DNA of 64,000 nucleotides from positions 28,909,659 through 28,973,658 of the forward strand of contig OX155963.1 of the NCBI GenBank assembly GCA_944548615.1, written 5' to 3'. The notes beneath the pieces were generated by a model, which did no database searches, was not told the origin of the DNA, and worked only from the letters and a program-made list of their open reading frames with translations. The position numbers and the translations under genes are program-made. The DNA comes from Micropterix aruncella. Taxonomy: Eukaryota > Arthropoda > Insecta > Lepidoptera > Micropterigidae. Positions 1-12,635 of the stretch are shown in pieces. Numbering within the stretch: position 1 is the stretch's first letter; each line of letters begins with the position of its first letter.

Positions 1-169
1 CATTTCACTGTCTACTTCTAAATAAAATGCAACACTGAGTCTCTGTGATGCAACTCTTACTATTTTAATATTATTTACATTAAATATGTCCATTTCAATT
101 TGCCATACAGGTTCAAATTCATAATAATTAGAAGCATTAATGTTCACATAGACTAATAGATAGGATCTA

Positions 170-415
170 ATATCTCCGTATTATTTCTGTGATGTAATCA
201 GCCTATATAAAAATGCGATAGATCTCACTAATAATTTTATATTATTGTAGTTATCATATAGTTAAATATTTGAGTTCTTATAATCAATCAGTCCTTTATA
301 AAAAAATATTCATTACCAATGCTATTAAATTATATACATATTGCTAAATTAATTGCTATTAATTTCGCTAAACAGCGCTATGTATCAGTACCTACCCTGC
401 ATGTAGGCGTAATGA
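170..415 (+). repeat. Family A non-autonomous repeat, copy 1
   Basis: Short interspersed repeat recognised by the block GTGATGTAATCAGCCTATAT followed by a GCGATAGAT..CAC segment, an A-rich stretch and a TTTCGC block. The same order recurs near 9.02, 21.10 and 54.53 kb on this strand and, inverted, at 43.9 and 62.0 kb. It has no coding capacity. The 3' half of this copy (a CAGCGCCACCTGCATT block in other copies) is poorly preserved, so its end is approximate. It is probably a MITE or SINE-like element; the class is not settled from sequence alone. Confidence 0.6.
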
Positions 416-1550
416 TGTAACGATGAGTAGAAGGGTTATCAAACGTATTATAGCATATGCAATGGAATACTCTATATAATTAATGCTAGTAATATACTTT
501 TCTAAGGTTTATTACGGGGAATGCATTTCTTCAATAAAATTTATTATTACGTAATAAGGAATTAGACCATAAAAGCGTAGTGATTTATGTCAAAGTTTAA
601 TATCGTTAAGGTACTCGTACTACAGTATCCCCGTACAAATTACTAGTAAATATATTTACAGCTAAAACGATATAAAAGATTAGTCGATTTTGCGCTTATA
701 GGTTTTGAACTGCGACGTCTCTCTATTTTTAAGTGGATTGTAGTAATAATGCAAAATCTTGTATGCCGGCCGATTACCGAATACCTAATGATTAAACATT
801 CAGTCATAGATTACTTCGAAATTGATGAGTTGATAAGACTGCGCCTAAGACAACTAGACCATGCATGCTCAATGGTCGATTTTGTAGATAGCTAGAGATT
901 AGTCACATGACGATGAACTTTATAAGTACTTATCTACTTTCTTATTGTTGAGATCGAGATTGATATTGAGGGTCTTTATTGAGATTTCCCAGATGTTCAA
1001 TTTTGACAATTATCGGAATAAATAATCCAACGAAACATGTAGACTTGGTCAGGAATCAAACCCTCTAAAACGAATCGTTATAATAGTCATATGTCCACAT
1101 TTCGTGACTAATTTTCAAAATTTTATAAACCGTCAACGCTATTTTCTTACAGTACTTACTTGGTATTGCATAAATAGTTGTTATTAAAACAAATACCTAT
1201 AGACTACAGAAGCTATGTGTGTCCGACATTTGCGGTTTACCGCAATATCTAGTGTCTTCCGTGATTACGAGGAGATTATTAGTCTTGATGACACATTTTA
1301 ATTTTATTATTAGATATGATTCCTATATTTTTTAGCAGTTGTGATTATTTAAATACTATCTATGTGTACATCATTTTTATCTATTATGATCATTGTTAAC
1401 AATTTTCTCTTTTCAATTTTACTTTGATTGCCCAGCTAATAAAGATTACCTACTAATAACTATTATTGGATAAAATCTTTCAAATTTATAACATTATTTT
1501 CTTTACTTAGATTTTATATATGTCATACACATATGTATACACATTTAAAT
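416..1550. other. AT-rich spacer, no gene seen
   Basis: AT-rich sequence without an ORF, tandem array or recognisable element. It may contain decayed 3' UTR of the retrotransposon whose tail follows. Confidence 0.6.
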
Positions 1551-1555
1551 GTCCG

Positions 1556-1735
1556 CCTTAGAACAGGTTATAGCGTAGTTAGGTGACATTAAAATACGAT
1601 TACTTGCATTCGTTTTCCACATATTGTGTTATTAGTTTTTGACCACTCGATCTTGGTCTAAGACATTTTAATAGTATATGTTGTCCGTTTAACTGTATAT
1701 TATTGTAAATTACAAATTAAATTAAATTAAATACA
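1556..1735 (+). mobile_element. Daphne/jockey-like 3' end remnant
   Basis: Carries the terminal motif CCTTAGAACAGG followed by TAGTTAGGTGACATT, then an AT-rich segment ending in a short ATTAA-type tail (1714-1730). The same motif lies at 16954-16990, between the reverse transcriptase ORF and the tail of a long element, so this is read as the 3' end of a related, 5'-truncated copy. No coding sequence is left. Confidence 0.55.
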
Positions 1736-2087
1736 TTGGTATAAAGAATGGGAGGATGATGGATATCTAATGAGGGGTTTATACTATCCTATAATATCCT
1801 GTACTAGCGGTTAAAATGTATGATCTACCTACAAAGAAACCTTAGTAACAAAGAGTAACATTGGTAGGCAATTATCATAAATATTGGCATAGTATCTACA
1901 ACGTATCTATGGAATAGATCAAACGTTATAAATACCTGAAATAAATGCTACCTAAATAAACAATGGGACTGCAGGAAGTCAAAATACGAATGGAGCTTGC
2001 TCGAGCTAACTTCTTGAAGATAAACATGGCAGTCTCTATAGTCATAATAACCTATGCCTATCTATAAGCACGCATCCAGACTTCGGT

Positions 2088-2346
2088 TTTCGGGGGGGGG
2101 CGGGGTAAAGACATTCATTGATTCGGGGGGGGGGGACACATTCATTAAAACCACGCGCGCGCGGCACCCACAAAACTTGAATTTGCCCGTGCAATGAAAG
2201 GAAAATACACCGGACTTCCGGGGTTAAAACCCCAACTATCCCCCCCCTCCTGGATCGGTTTAAGACTGATACTAGATTCTCCCTGATTTTAATTTTATCC
2301 TCGACCCTATTTTTTATCCAAAAAATGTCGGGGGGGGGGGGGGGGA
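2088..2346. repeat. Clustered poly-G/poly-C tracts
   Basis: Several homopolymer G runs (around 2092-2104, 2125-2136 and 2331-2345), a C run near 2240 and a short CGCG stretch occur within 260 bp of otherwise AT-rich DNA. They could form G-quadruplexes. Exact run lengths are prone to sequencing error. Confidence 0.7.
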
Positions 2347-2662
2347 CTCGTCCCCTCTGGCCCCTTCCTAGTTAGGTCCTTGACTATCTACACATCGGAG
2401 TAGTTTCTATCTGAGTATTCTCCACCCTATTTTATGAGATAGACGTTCACTCAGACCCAAGACAAGAAACTGGTAGCCTTAGAAACGAATAAACTATACA
2501 TCTTATAATAAAGTTGTCGATGTTACAATTTACGTTGACCCAACTTGACTCAAAGTAAAGAGAATAGTGAATTGAATTTGAAGAGGTCAATCATACTAGG
2601 AAAAAATACAGAAGTACTCGGAGAGGTTAAAAATACAGATTAGTATCAAGTCGACTATACTG

Positions 2663-3560
2663 CAGGGTTTCTTGACTTTTTTGTAGTCATGGACCGCTTG
2701 AAAAATTTCAAAAATTTGACGTACCCCTTCCAAACTTAATTGTAAGGAAAGAAAACAAGGCATTTTGAAAATAAAAACTTTTTGTTTATTACCACAGAAA
2801 ACGTAAAGATGTGTGATGGTTTGTTAGTGAGACGGTTGCTGCTGCTTTTGTTCGATAAACACATTATATTGAGGAATTGTCTTAGACATCGCCAGGCGCA
2901 TAATATCATATATCATGGCTAATCAGTTGTGATTTGTTGTTTAAATAATTGACAATAATCTAAGAACCCTGACGAGGTACGTAATGGTCAACGGAATTAA
3001 TCTGGATATTGCTCGTTTAACAAGGAGAGGGTAAGCTTGTCCTAAATTACACCAAAAACTTTTGCATTAAATTCATCTCGCAATACTTCTTTGGATCTTG
3101 TGTCAATTAAATCATCTTTATTAAGATCATCGTCATCGATATCATTAATATCAATCATAAACGGACTCCGCACCCACGTCTCCTAATTCCGGTTTTTTTG
3201 GCAAAAGAATCCTCAAAAGAGCTCTGCAGAATTTCAAGATTATTTGACACTTCTTTTTATACTTGTTTTGATAAACTTCTTGCATTTTGGCTTATACTAT
3301 GCGACAGCATTTTTTTTCAACATAGAAAAGTTTGCAGTATTACCTGCATCTACTGGCAGTTTATCTAAAAAACCTTTTAATCGTTTAGTTGCATCCACGA
3401 TGGTGACTGCAGCATCCTGAAGACAGAGTTGTATCGTTCAAATAAATAAAAATATCGGCTAAGTAAGCTAGTCCTTGCAAGAAGTTTTCAGTCTCCAGAA
3501 ATTCGCACAGTGATCATGGACCCTCAGGGATCCATGGACCCCCCAGGTTAAGAAACCCTG
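2663..3560 (-). mobile_element. Decayed hAT-like DNA transposon
   Basis: Ends match as inverted repeats: CAGGGTTTCTTGAC on the left against CAGGGTTTCTTAAC on the reverse of the right end. The flanks are CTATACTG (2655-2662) and CTATATAG (3561-3568), 6 of 8 identical, which fits the 8-bp duplications of hAT elements. On the minus strand between about 3510 and 3340, two frames read LCEFLETENFLQGLAYLADI then AAVTIVDATKRLKGFLDKL. These resemble the LAYLADIF...LN region of ZBED/SCAND3-type hAT transposases. Further on, KAAATVSLTNHHTSLRFLW resembles the C-terminal dimerisation region. Many stops and frameshifts are present, and at 0.9 kb the copy is internally deleted. Confidence 0.6.
3340..3510 (-). 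pseudogene. hAT transposase fragment (ZBED/SCAND3-like)
   Basis: Residual coding sequence of the enclosing hAT element. The run FLETENFLQGLAYLADIF is followed by a frameshift after about 30 residues, then AAVTIVDATKRLKGFLDKL. The family normally encodes several hundred residues (BED finger plus RNase H-like core); only this helical portion is legible. It is not functional. A second fragment of a similar protein lies at 17.8-18.1 kb. Confidence 0.5.
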
Positions 3561-4079
3561 CTATATAGGCACGCTTTCCTCTCATTCTTTCCTATCATAA
3601 AGTATATAATCTTTCACTTACCACATTCCAGTATGTGAAATATTTCGGTCGTCCCTTCATAGGCATGTCACCAGTCAATAGTTCCAGGTCCCTAATAACT
3701 TTTGGGAGATTAATAGAACTGAAGTCATAGTATATTCCGTAAATGTAGTGGGCAAGTGGTATGCAATATAATATTGCCACGATTTTTGACATCTTTTAAA
3801 TCGTTTATTGATGGTTCGATTGTTTACTGAATTATTATTTTATATTCAGAATGAGTCTTATTAGATGCTAGGCTATTAAAATATGGATGAGCATATTGAT
3901 AACCAAAGTGCTTTTATACCGCTTCACGATTATCTCTGATGAATTATCTTTTTTTAATATTTTTGCTATCTATACTCATCGGATCGAAAAACGTAGCTAT
4001 CTTTTCATTTACACGATTATGAAAAACATGTTGCCGTCAAAATAATAATAATCAGCAACAGAATCAACAACACTCTTTC

Positions 4080-4640
4080 AAGCTGTTGAAGTCTAAAATG
4101 GATGAAATTGATTCGAAAACAATAAGGAAAATAAAAGACAAACAAAGAGACATGTAGCTATATTAATAGCAAAATCAAATTTTAAAAAAATACAACACAA
4201 TAGAGTCAGCCAAGACAGAAGTAGACATACGCAAAATAGCTAAAATGCGTCATAATAATACAAAAAATATCAAAACTGTAATAAATAAATGACAAACATA
4301 TTAAACTATTTACACAAGATAAGAACATTACGAAGATATGGACTGAATACTATAAACACCTACTAAATGTATCCCATCCCAGGAATCAGGATTATTGTAA
4401 GCCTGACAGTACGAAAACCACCCATGGACATAGCTCCAGAAGAAGTTAATAATATAATAATAATAAACACATTAAGTTATTTTGGAACAGACTTGATTAG
4501 ATACTCTAATAGAAAAATACATCCATAGGATTTAGAAGCACTTATCATGTTTGAAAATATGGCAATAATGAAGAAGCATTTAAACTTGGTAAATCAACAG
4601 ATTCTCCTAGATAAAATAAAGACGTATGGTACTCGTGCAA
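4080..4640 (+). pseudogene. RTE-like retrotransposon fragment, decayed
   Basis: One frame from about 4310 reads FTQDKNITKIWTEYYKHLLN, then VSHPRNQDYCKPD. After a shift, KPPMDIAPEEVNNI follows. This resembles the linker between endonuclease and reverse transcriptase in RTE/CR1-type elements, where a WxEYFxxLLN motif precedes an EEV motif. Stops and frameshifts interrupt it and the RT core is missing. The assignment is by resemblance only. Confidence 0.35.
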
Positions 4641-4649
4641 GACCTAATG

Positions 4650-5310
4650 TCTTTTTTGGAAATAGATATATCAAAATTAACAATCGCGGTGTTCTTCAGT
4701 GATAAATACTTGACCTCTTAATATTTATTTAATTATCTAGGCGATCTGGTTTAAACATTAGACAATAAGCTGGTGTTTTATAACCATAGTGATTTTGCTA
4801 CCGGAAAAGCTTATAAAATATTAGTCTTCATCCAATGCGTGTGTAAACCGTTTAGTGACGTGAGTGACCTTAAGATTTTTTACTTTTCCTATGTGCATTC
4901 TCGAACATGGATCTATCATTTGGTCGCCTCAGTATATAGTCTACAAAAATTGAGTTGAGAGACTTCAGAGGTACTTCCTAATGCAACTCGAATTCAAGTC
5001 GTTTTAGACCTCTCGAATTCAAGTCGTTTCAGATATCTGTTCTCAGATAGACTTAATCATTATAACATGGACTCACTTGAGGATAGGCGCCTCTAATATG
5101 ATGTGCTTATAGGTTCTTTACAATATTATAAATGATATAATAGGTAGTCCTTATTCTATTGGTGGAATCTCTTACAGAATCCCAAATAATAAGATCAGGG
5201 CTCGAGACTTAATTCATTTGCCGAGGGTCAATACTAATTATGGTCAAAATATATACCTATAATTTTATAAAGCGCTTATATCGAACAACCTCAATTGCCA
5301 AGGTTTGAAT
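4650..5310. other. AT-rich spacer, no gene seen
   Basis: No ORF or recognised element. A short direct repeat (CTCGAATTCAAGTCGTTT, twice within 4985-5030) is the only local structure noted. Confidence 0.5.
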
Positions 5311-5313
5311 ATA

Positions 5314-7960
5314 GGGGAGAGTACGCATGAAACGGACATTTTTGAAGAAAGTGTCAAGCTAAGTTGGATTTTGAATTAAGTGAAAGACAATCGAATAACG
5401 TCAAATTACGATGTTTTCAGCCTCTTTTGGCATTAAAGAAAAAAATAAAACAATGCCTTTAGATGTACATAAATGTAATTAAAAAAAAATTTAAAAATGT
5501 CCGTTTCATGGAACGGTTTCCATGAAACGGACATGGGGTCCCATGAAGTGGACATAGTAATGACAAACCTGTTTATCAGCAGAATAAACAACAGAATTAA
5601 AAATGTAAAATCTGTAAAATAATGAAATAAAAATGTAAAATAATGAAATACAAAAAGACATAAAAACAATTACACATAGTAAATTTAATGAAACATTGTA
5701 TAGTAATCAAATGGTTTTATAACACATATAATAATCAGATTAATAACAGTTTTTGCAAAAGAAATTTAGTCTTCCTTTTACACCACATGTTTCATGTGCC
5801 CATATCTGGCATACTTTGCACGTCAGCCAATCTTCTTGACTGGCCGCATATGCTTTATGGCATAGAGAACATGTGCTGTTTCCTTTCGATGACTTTTCGA
5901 GGACTGAGGTTTGTTTTTTCTTACCGTGATGCCGTTTGGTAACATTTCAAACAATGTATCAGAACCTATTAGGCCTTCACTATCACCAGAATCATGTAAA
6001 TATATTGACAAATTGGATTCTTCTGAAGTAGTGGAAAGGTTTGATGGAAGGCGAGTGCATTTTCGTTTTGCAGTTTTTGTAGCTGCAGTTTTGGCAGTTT
6101 TTTTTTGTTGCAACAGTCTTTTTGTTAGACTTTGATTCCTTAATTAATGTTTTTTCTACCAATTTATCTTTTTCCGGCGTGTGTGTAATAATAGATGATG
6201 AGCATTTCTTTGGGTTATTTCTCATGGTTTTTCTTTTTCCTGCCTTTGGGTACGGTCTTACTGCTTCAGGTGTAAGAATCACGTTCAAGTCATTGGTTTT
6301 TTCTTTTAATAAAACAGGTTGTGAAATATGTCCGTCTGAAGGGCCTGGTACAGATTGATCAATTGTTATTGTTTCAAGAGATGGTGTGCTGGGGATTGAC
6401 GATGTCACACATGTAACTGTGTTGTTTTCGTTTTCATTGTCTCGGTCCGTCACAAATGTTGTTAAAAAATCATCATCAGAGAATATATTTTTGTTGAATG
6501 GATGAATCCCTGTTTTACGAACCCCATTTACGATGTTATTTGGTGTGAATCTCATCAAGTACGCTTCGTTTGCGAGTTCCGCAACCTAATAGATGGAAAC
6601 CGTCTTACCTGGATTGGAAAGCATCCAGTTGTTCATGGCAACCTTGTATCTGGCTTTAAATGGTCCATATACACTTACATCCAACGGCTGTAAACGGTGG
6701 CTGCAGTGAGGTGGCAGGGTTAAAATTGTAATGTTTTTTTCCCTAGCCATCATTACCACTCCCAATGACAGATGTGAAGAATGATTATCCATGATGACCA
6801 AATATGGTGATTCCTCCGTGGGTTTGATAAATTTAACGAAATGCTGCATTGTATCGATAAATAATTCCTCAGTCATCCAGCCACTGGGGTTTGCTATACC
6901 AAGGGATCCTTTTGGCCCATTCAAGAGCATAACATCATCAAAGTGTACTCTCGGAAATATAAAAACTGGGGGAATTGTTCCACCAGAAGCATTAACAAAC
7001 CCCACCATGGTGATCAAATTTCCTCTCTCCGCAGACGTAATTTGACCAACCTGTTTACATCCACGGGTTGCTATTATCTTAGGTGGATTCGTTACAGTGC
7101 TGCAACCTGTCTCGTCAATATTCCAAATCATATGTGGTTGAAAATTTTTTTTATTATACAAGTGCTCTAATTTATCAAAAAACATTGATAAATTGTGACG
7201 ATTAAACGAAGTAGCTCTGGACAATGAAGTGTTCTCTGGTTTTCTGATTGATAGATCTCTATGTCGATTCATGAAGCCGCGTAACCAATGCTTCGAAGCT
7301 GCTTGCAATAACTCCCAGTTTGAAACTTCTATATCATTTAACCGAGCATATTGATATGCCAGCTCTCTTGTCTGGACAGTCGTCAAACCATCATGACACA
7401 TTTTTGAAGCTGTTTTTAAATAGTTCTCCAGCATGCTTTCCTGATTTGCTGAAAATACCTTCCTATTTCCTATATCGGGAGAATGAGTGTAGCTGTCACA
7501 TTTTTCTTTCGCTTTTTTTATTATATCAGCAAGATACGACTTCGATATTTTGAAATTTTTAGCTGCGGCTCTAATAGATACTTTTTTTCCAAGACTTCCC
7601 GTACAGCTTCTTCGATTGCCATGCTAGAAGGCCTCAATCTTTTACTGGAAGTAGTATCCATTATCAGCTGTAATTTCACAAAATACAAAATTTTATAAAT
7701 TTTAGACAAATGAATTAAAATAATGGCTTTAAAACTCTTTCAAATCTCGGTTTTTTAGTTCAGTAATAAAGATGACTTATATTGGATCAATATATGTTAA
7801 ACTTTCTATAGCATTTTTTTTAAATCATAAAAGAATTTACAGCCATCAGCAAAATAATCAAATTGAAAAAGAGCACCCATGAAGCGGACACCCATGAATC
7901 GGACGTCCGTTTCATGGTAGGTTATTGGTGTCCACTTCATCGGACTCGATGAAATATTAA
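5314..7960 (-). mobile_element. pogo/Tigger-like element 1, broken
   Basis: The left end begins at TATA|GGGGAGAGTACGC, matching the first bases (GGGGAGA) at the right end of the second pogo-like element near 34.9 kb, and sits next to TA as expected for Tc1/mariner-pogo insertion. Both subterminal regions carry repeats of a CATGAARCGGAC motif in both orientations (near 5326, 5500, 5520, 5540, 7878, 7890, 7905, 7930). The right end is not resolved: no matching TCTCCCC terminus was found, so it may be truncated near 7.94 kb. The element encodes the broken transposase at 5740-7661. Confidence 0.7.
5740..7661 (-). pseudogene. pogo/Tigger-like transposase with PHD finger, broken
   Basis: Reads from ATG at 7661 through MDTTSSKRLRPSSMAIEEA into a pipsqueak-type helix-turn-helix (VSIRAAAKNFKISKSYLA), a CENP-B-like DNA-binding region and a DDE_1 catalytic core. 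The core aspartates lie in WNIDETG (codon 7114-7116), VIMDNHSSH (6787-6789) and LQPLDVSVYG (6679-6681). A Ser/Lys-rich linker follows, then a C-terminal PHD-type zinc finger (CSLCHK ... CKVCQIWAHETC ... FFCKNC) ending at 5740. Four lesions break it: a frameshift in the T7 run at 7582-7588, a TAG at 6586-6588 just after KTVSIY (Glu in the homologue at 33 kb), and frameshifts at T runs 6098-6106 and 5914-5919. A functional transposase would bind the element ends and cut and paste at TA. Confidence 0.85.
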
Positions 7961-8129
7961 ATAAATGTGTGTATTTTTAAGAGTCTACGTGTTAATTTAA
8001 CTATTTCAACATTTTTATTTACTTAAGTGAATTAATATTCGTGATATTCAAACAAAAATGGAATTACATAAAACACTTACATGTAACAGGGTTGGTACGG
8101 CGGACGAAAAATTTACTTTTGTGCAACGA

Positions 8130-8688
8130 AAAATTCAACAAACTATTTTCCATGCGGTAACGTAAAAAGTTACTATCTATAGCTTTCCTATAACTTTATG
8201 TTAAAACGATAAGGAATTGTGAGTCGTGGTAAGGTAGTATTTTATATTTAAAAAGTAGTATTTTATATATTTTTTTAAATTAAACGTTAGGTCATATTTA
8301 TTGGTCATATTATCAACAATTATGAATTCATATCAAAATAAGTAAATTTATCGTCTCAAGTGTTTAAAACAAAAGACTTTTCCCCTTTACTGCATATAAT
8401 TTCCATTTTACTGCAAAAATGGTTAAAGAGATAAAACACTCACAAATAAGATACTCACAAGAAAACACTCACGAATAACGGTAATATAGTCAAATTGGCA
8501 TGCAAATACATACATATGCAGTAAAAATATAACCCTTCTTTTGACAGTCAGGAAATAAATCACTTAGTGCCTACTAACTGCCTTAGTGCCTACTAACTAG
8601 CACTTAGTGCCTACTAACTGAACCACACACATAATTTCATCACAAGTAAAAGTTTTACAGCCCAACGAAGTGGGCACGGGTCAGCTAG
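8130..8688 (+). mobile_element. Helitron-like element, 3' end
   Basis: Ends in GGGCACGGGTCAGCTAG followed by T. A hairpin (GCCCA ACGAAG TGGGC) sits about 10 bp before the CTAG, the classic 3' signature of Helitrons. It is homologous over several hundred bases to the reverse-oriented copy at 48594-49325, including the CTGCATATAATTTCC and ATGAATTC blocks. The 5' terminus (expected TCTATAC...) could not be placed, so the start is approximate. No Rep/helicase ORF is present; the copy is non-autonomous. Confidence 0.6.
8560..8622 (+). repeat. Short tandem repeat inside Helitron
   Basis: The unit CTTAGTGCCTACTAACT occurs three times with small spacers. The homologous Helitron at 48.6 kb has only one equivalent (GTTAGTACTGAGTGC), so the amplification is local to this copy. 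Confidence 0.75.
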
Positions 8689-9142
8689 TACCATGTATAA
8701 CTAATGTCTATACCATTGATTATATTGCGTATTAAATTTCTCAACTAAATTTCTCAGGATTTTACTACGAAAAGCAAAGTTTAGATGGCACGCATAGGTC
8801 CAAACATTATTATTCTTCATTATGTTCAATACGGAAGCGTTCGTGGTATGATAGAACATATGGTGGTGCACAAGATGGCGCTCTAAAGACGCCTATTTCG
8901 GAATAAAATAATAATGTATTTACAAAAGATTTCAATGTTGTATTTGGTAGACAGGTTTCAATACATAATAATAGCGTACTCTCAATTTCAGATATTCTTA
9001 TACATAGCATTGTATCTCTCCGTATTATTAATGTGATGTAATAAGCCTATTTAAAAAATGCGGGAGATGGCACTATTCATTGAATATTATAATTGTTATT
9101 ATTGGTTAAAAAACAACCTATGGTTCCTTTATAAAAAAACAT

Positions 9143-9996
<854 letters not shown>

Positions 9997-10121
9997 GTTA
10001 TTATATAATGGCAAAATAAATTGCTCCTAGTTTCGCCGTCAATGCTATCATTACCACCTGCATTTCGTCGGCGCAGAAGGGTCGCCAAATCGCCATGAAG
10101 TTGAGGAATCTAACACCATAT

Positions 10122-12635
10122 CGAGGGTATACTGATAAAACCCACTAATTGACAAAATTGGCCAAATTGAGTTAAAAGTGCAGTTTTGTATAGTTTTTCA
10201 AGCTCTATCGACAGATCAAACCCACTAATTGCTACGGTGATTCATTCCAAAGTTAGCTAGGCGCAATAAACCAATAACCAACATATTTTTTTACATTTAA
10301 ACAGATAAATGCATCTAATTTCATTTAACGGTATTTTTTTTTAAAAATATGTCCTATTAAAATACTTTAAAGACTTTTAGAGCTATTAATCAGTTGTCAT
10401 AAAATATATATTCAAGACAACTGCAGTCAGATAAAAAACCTTAAATAACAATAGCGTTTTAGAATATATAAAATTTTGAAGATATTTATTTTTCATAACA
10501 ATTAAAACCCTCTAAAGTGTGTTTAAGCAGTTCGTATTTGGTTACAAAATTTGAAAATACTTTCAAATGAAACCCAATACATACAATGAAGTTATTTTAA
10601 CAGAGAAAAGGAAGGAAATGTGGGAACAATACTGTTCAGTATAGAAGCTCTAAATGTCATTGAATTACTTTACTGACCATTATTATCACGAAGTTAGCTA
10701 ATGATGGACAATTGATTTACGTTTATGGTCAGTAGTGTTGTATTCGCTTAATTTCGTTTGCAAACTAGCCGTCAGGTGATTTCAGACTATGGCCTACAGT
10801 CTACCTGGATAATTGTAAAGAATCTAATATCGATCAGCCTGTTTCGGAAGTTACTTACCGTCGAATTTTTTCTACAAATTATAACCTGAGCTTCTTTGTA
10901 CCGAAGAAAGACCAATGCCTTGTGTGCACTACCTATGAAAAATCTAAAGAAAAGTCTAATTTGGAACAAAACTACCAAGAGCATATTGCACGAAAAGAAC
11001 AATGCCATAAAGAGAAAAGGAATGAAAAAGAAAGGGCAAACAAGGAGAATAATTTCATGTCAATTACTTTTGATTTGCAAGCAGTATTGCAAATTCCATC
11101 TGGAAAAGTTGGTCTGTTATACTACGTTCGTAAATTGTGTGTATACAATCTTACCATCTCTGAAGCACCGACCCCCAATAATGCCTACTGTTTTTCATGG
11201 TCAGAAATAAATGGTAAGCGGGGTAGTTGCGAAATTGGCTCCATACTCTACCATTACCTAGCGCATTGCCTGCCAGAACACATCAGTGAGGTGAGTTTGT
11301 TCTCGGATACATGCGGGGGCCAGAATCGCAACCAATTCATTGTTGCAATGTTACTTTGGGCGGTCCAGCACATAGACCATCTAAACATACTAGAACAAAA
11401 GTTCCTTGAATCTGGTCATTCATACATGGAGGTCGATTCTATGCACAGTAGCATAGAATCGACTAAAAAAAACGCTACAGTCTATACCATGTATGACTGG
11501 TTGTCAATCTTTAAACGTGCTAGAAGAAAAAAAAATGCAAAGTGAACCAGAAAATTGTAACTATCGAGCCGTATAAAGTTAAAGAATTTAAATATCACGA
11601 TTTTCTTGATTTAAAAACACTCGCTGATGAAATCATACTAAACCGAACAAAGGATGACCAAGGCATTAAAGTAAAATGGTTGAAAATTAAAAGAATGAGG
11701 TATATGAAAGGAGAAACTAACAAAATATTTTTCAATTATGACATGTCGGACACATTCAGGTATATCGACATCTCCGATACTTTTCTCCGAGAGCTGGGTC
11801 TTCCAGAAACACAAGGTCAACACACAACTCTCCGGCAGTGCAACGACGGGTTGATGTTTCACACATTCTTCCTAGGGATTTAAAATGTCTTTACACAGAA
11901 ACACTGCCCATAAGCCAGGCTAAGAAAAACGATCTGATAAAGCTATGCCAAAAAGGAGTTATCCCAGAAGAACTTCATGGATGGTACGGCAGCCTCCGTA
12001 CAGATTCTAACGTAGGGGATCGCCTCCCACAACCACACGTAGATGAATGTGAAGATGAAATAGAAGATTAATATCCTAAACTGTTACCAATCTACAGTTC
12101 GCTTCGTTTAGATAGACATTAGAATACTACTTTTTGTTGAAATTTGTACCTAGTTTAATTTAATTTTCAATAAACATTTTCTTAAATAAATGCTTTATTT
12201 TCCACTGTCTCCTATATTACGTAGGTAGCATTCCTAGTAATTTTCTCCCCTTAGTTAATTTAAAAAAAATAAAATGATAAGAAAGTAAATGTTAATGATA
12301 ATGATATTATGCTTATTTCAATACAAATAAAACCTTATAAACACATTGGAAGTGTTTATAATATAAACAACATATGAAAACTTTAATTATATGTACAGAT
12401 AAAACCATCTAAAATCACGCCCTCTAGCAGTTTTTATTTTTTTATAAGGATTCAAATGCGATATACTTAAATATATGTATATCATCTAAGAGTTAATTAA
12501 ACGAACGAACATATAATATTTTTTGACAGAGGATACTAGTCACCTAAGTATGTTATTTCAACAGTCAAACCTTTAAATTGAGTTTTCTCAAAACAGTCAA
12601 TTTTACATTTAGTGGGTTTTATCAGTATATCCTCG
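10122..12635 (+). mobile_element. DUF7869-encoding DNA transposon, copy 1 (decayed)
   Basis: Terminal inverted repeats of 30 bp, 28 identical: CGAGGGTATACTGATAAAAC at 10122 onward and CGAGGATATACTGATAAAAC on the reverse strand ending at 12635. Both ends abut ATAT (10118-10121 and 12636-12639). The insertion lies within a family A repeat, and removing the element together with one ATAT restores the length seen in other copies, so ATAT is a 4-bp target duplication. The interior holds the decayed gene at 10786-12071. At 2.5 kb it is shorter than the 4.4-kb element at 35.9 kb, and the N-terminal coding part appears to be missing. The inner part of the TIR motif (AACCCACTAATTG) recurs at about 10219. 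Confidence 0.8.
10786..12071 (+). pseudogene. DUF7869-type putative transposase, frameshifted
   Basis: Coding resemblance begins around 10786, after an acceptor-like GTGATTTCAG, with VYLDNCKESNIDQPVSEVTY. It continues through SFFVPKKDQCLVCTTYEK, a Lys/Glu-rich coiled region, MSITFDLQAVLQIP, LFSDTCGGQNRNQF and FLESGHSYMEVDSMHSSIE, in the same order as the intact protein at 36926-39244. Frame changes occur in an A9 run (11527-11535) and again around 11838-11870; the last frame reads LPRDLKCLYTETLPISQAKK to the stop at 12071. The N-terminal 400 or so residues of the intact homologue are absent. AATAAA polyadenylation signals lie at about 12168 and 12185. It is not functional as it stands. Confidence 0.75.

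Noticed and set aside
8560..8622. A CRISPR-like array of short repeats
   Set aside because: Only three near-contiguous units without spacers, inside a Helitron, in a eukaryotic genome.
11527..11535. Programmed frameshift in the DUF7869 gene of element 1
   Set aside because: A second unrelated frame change follows downstream and the intact relative needs no shift; simple decay is more likely.
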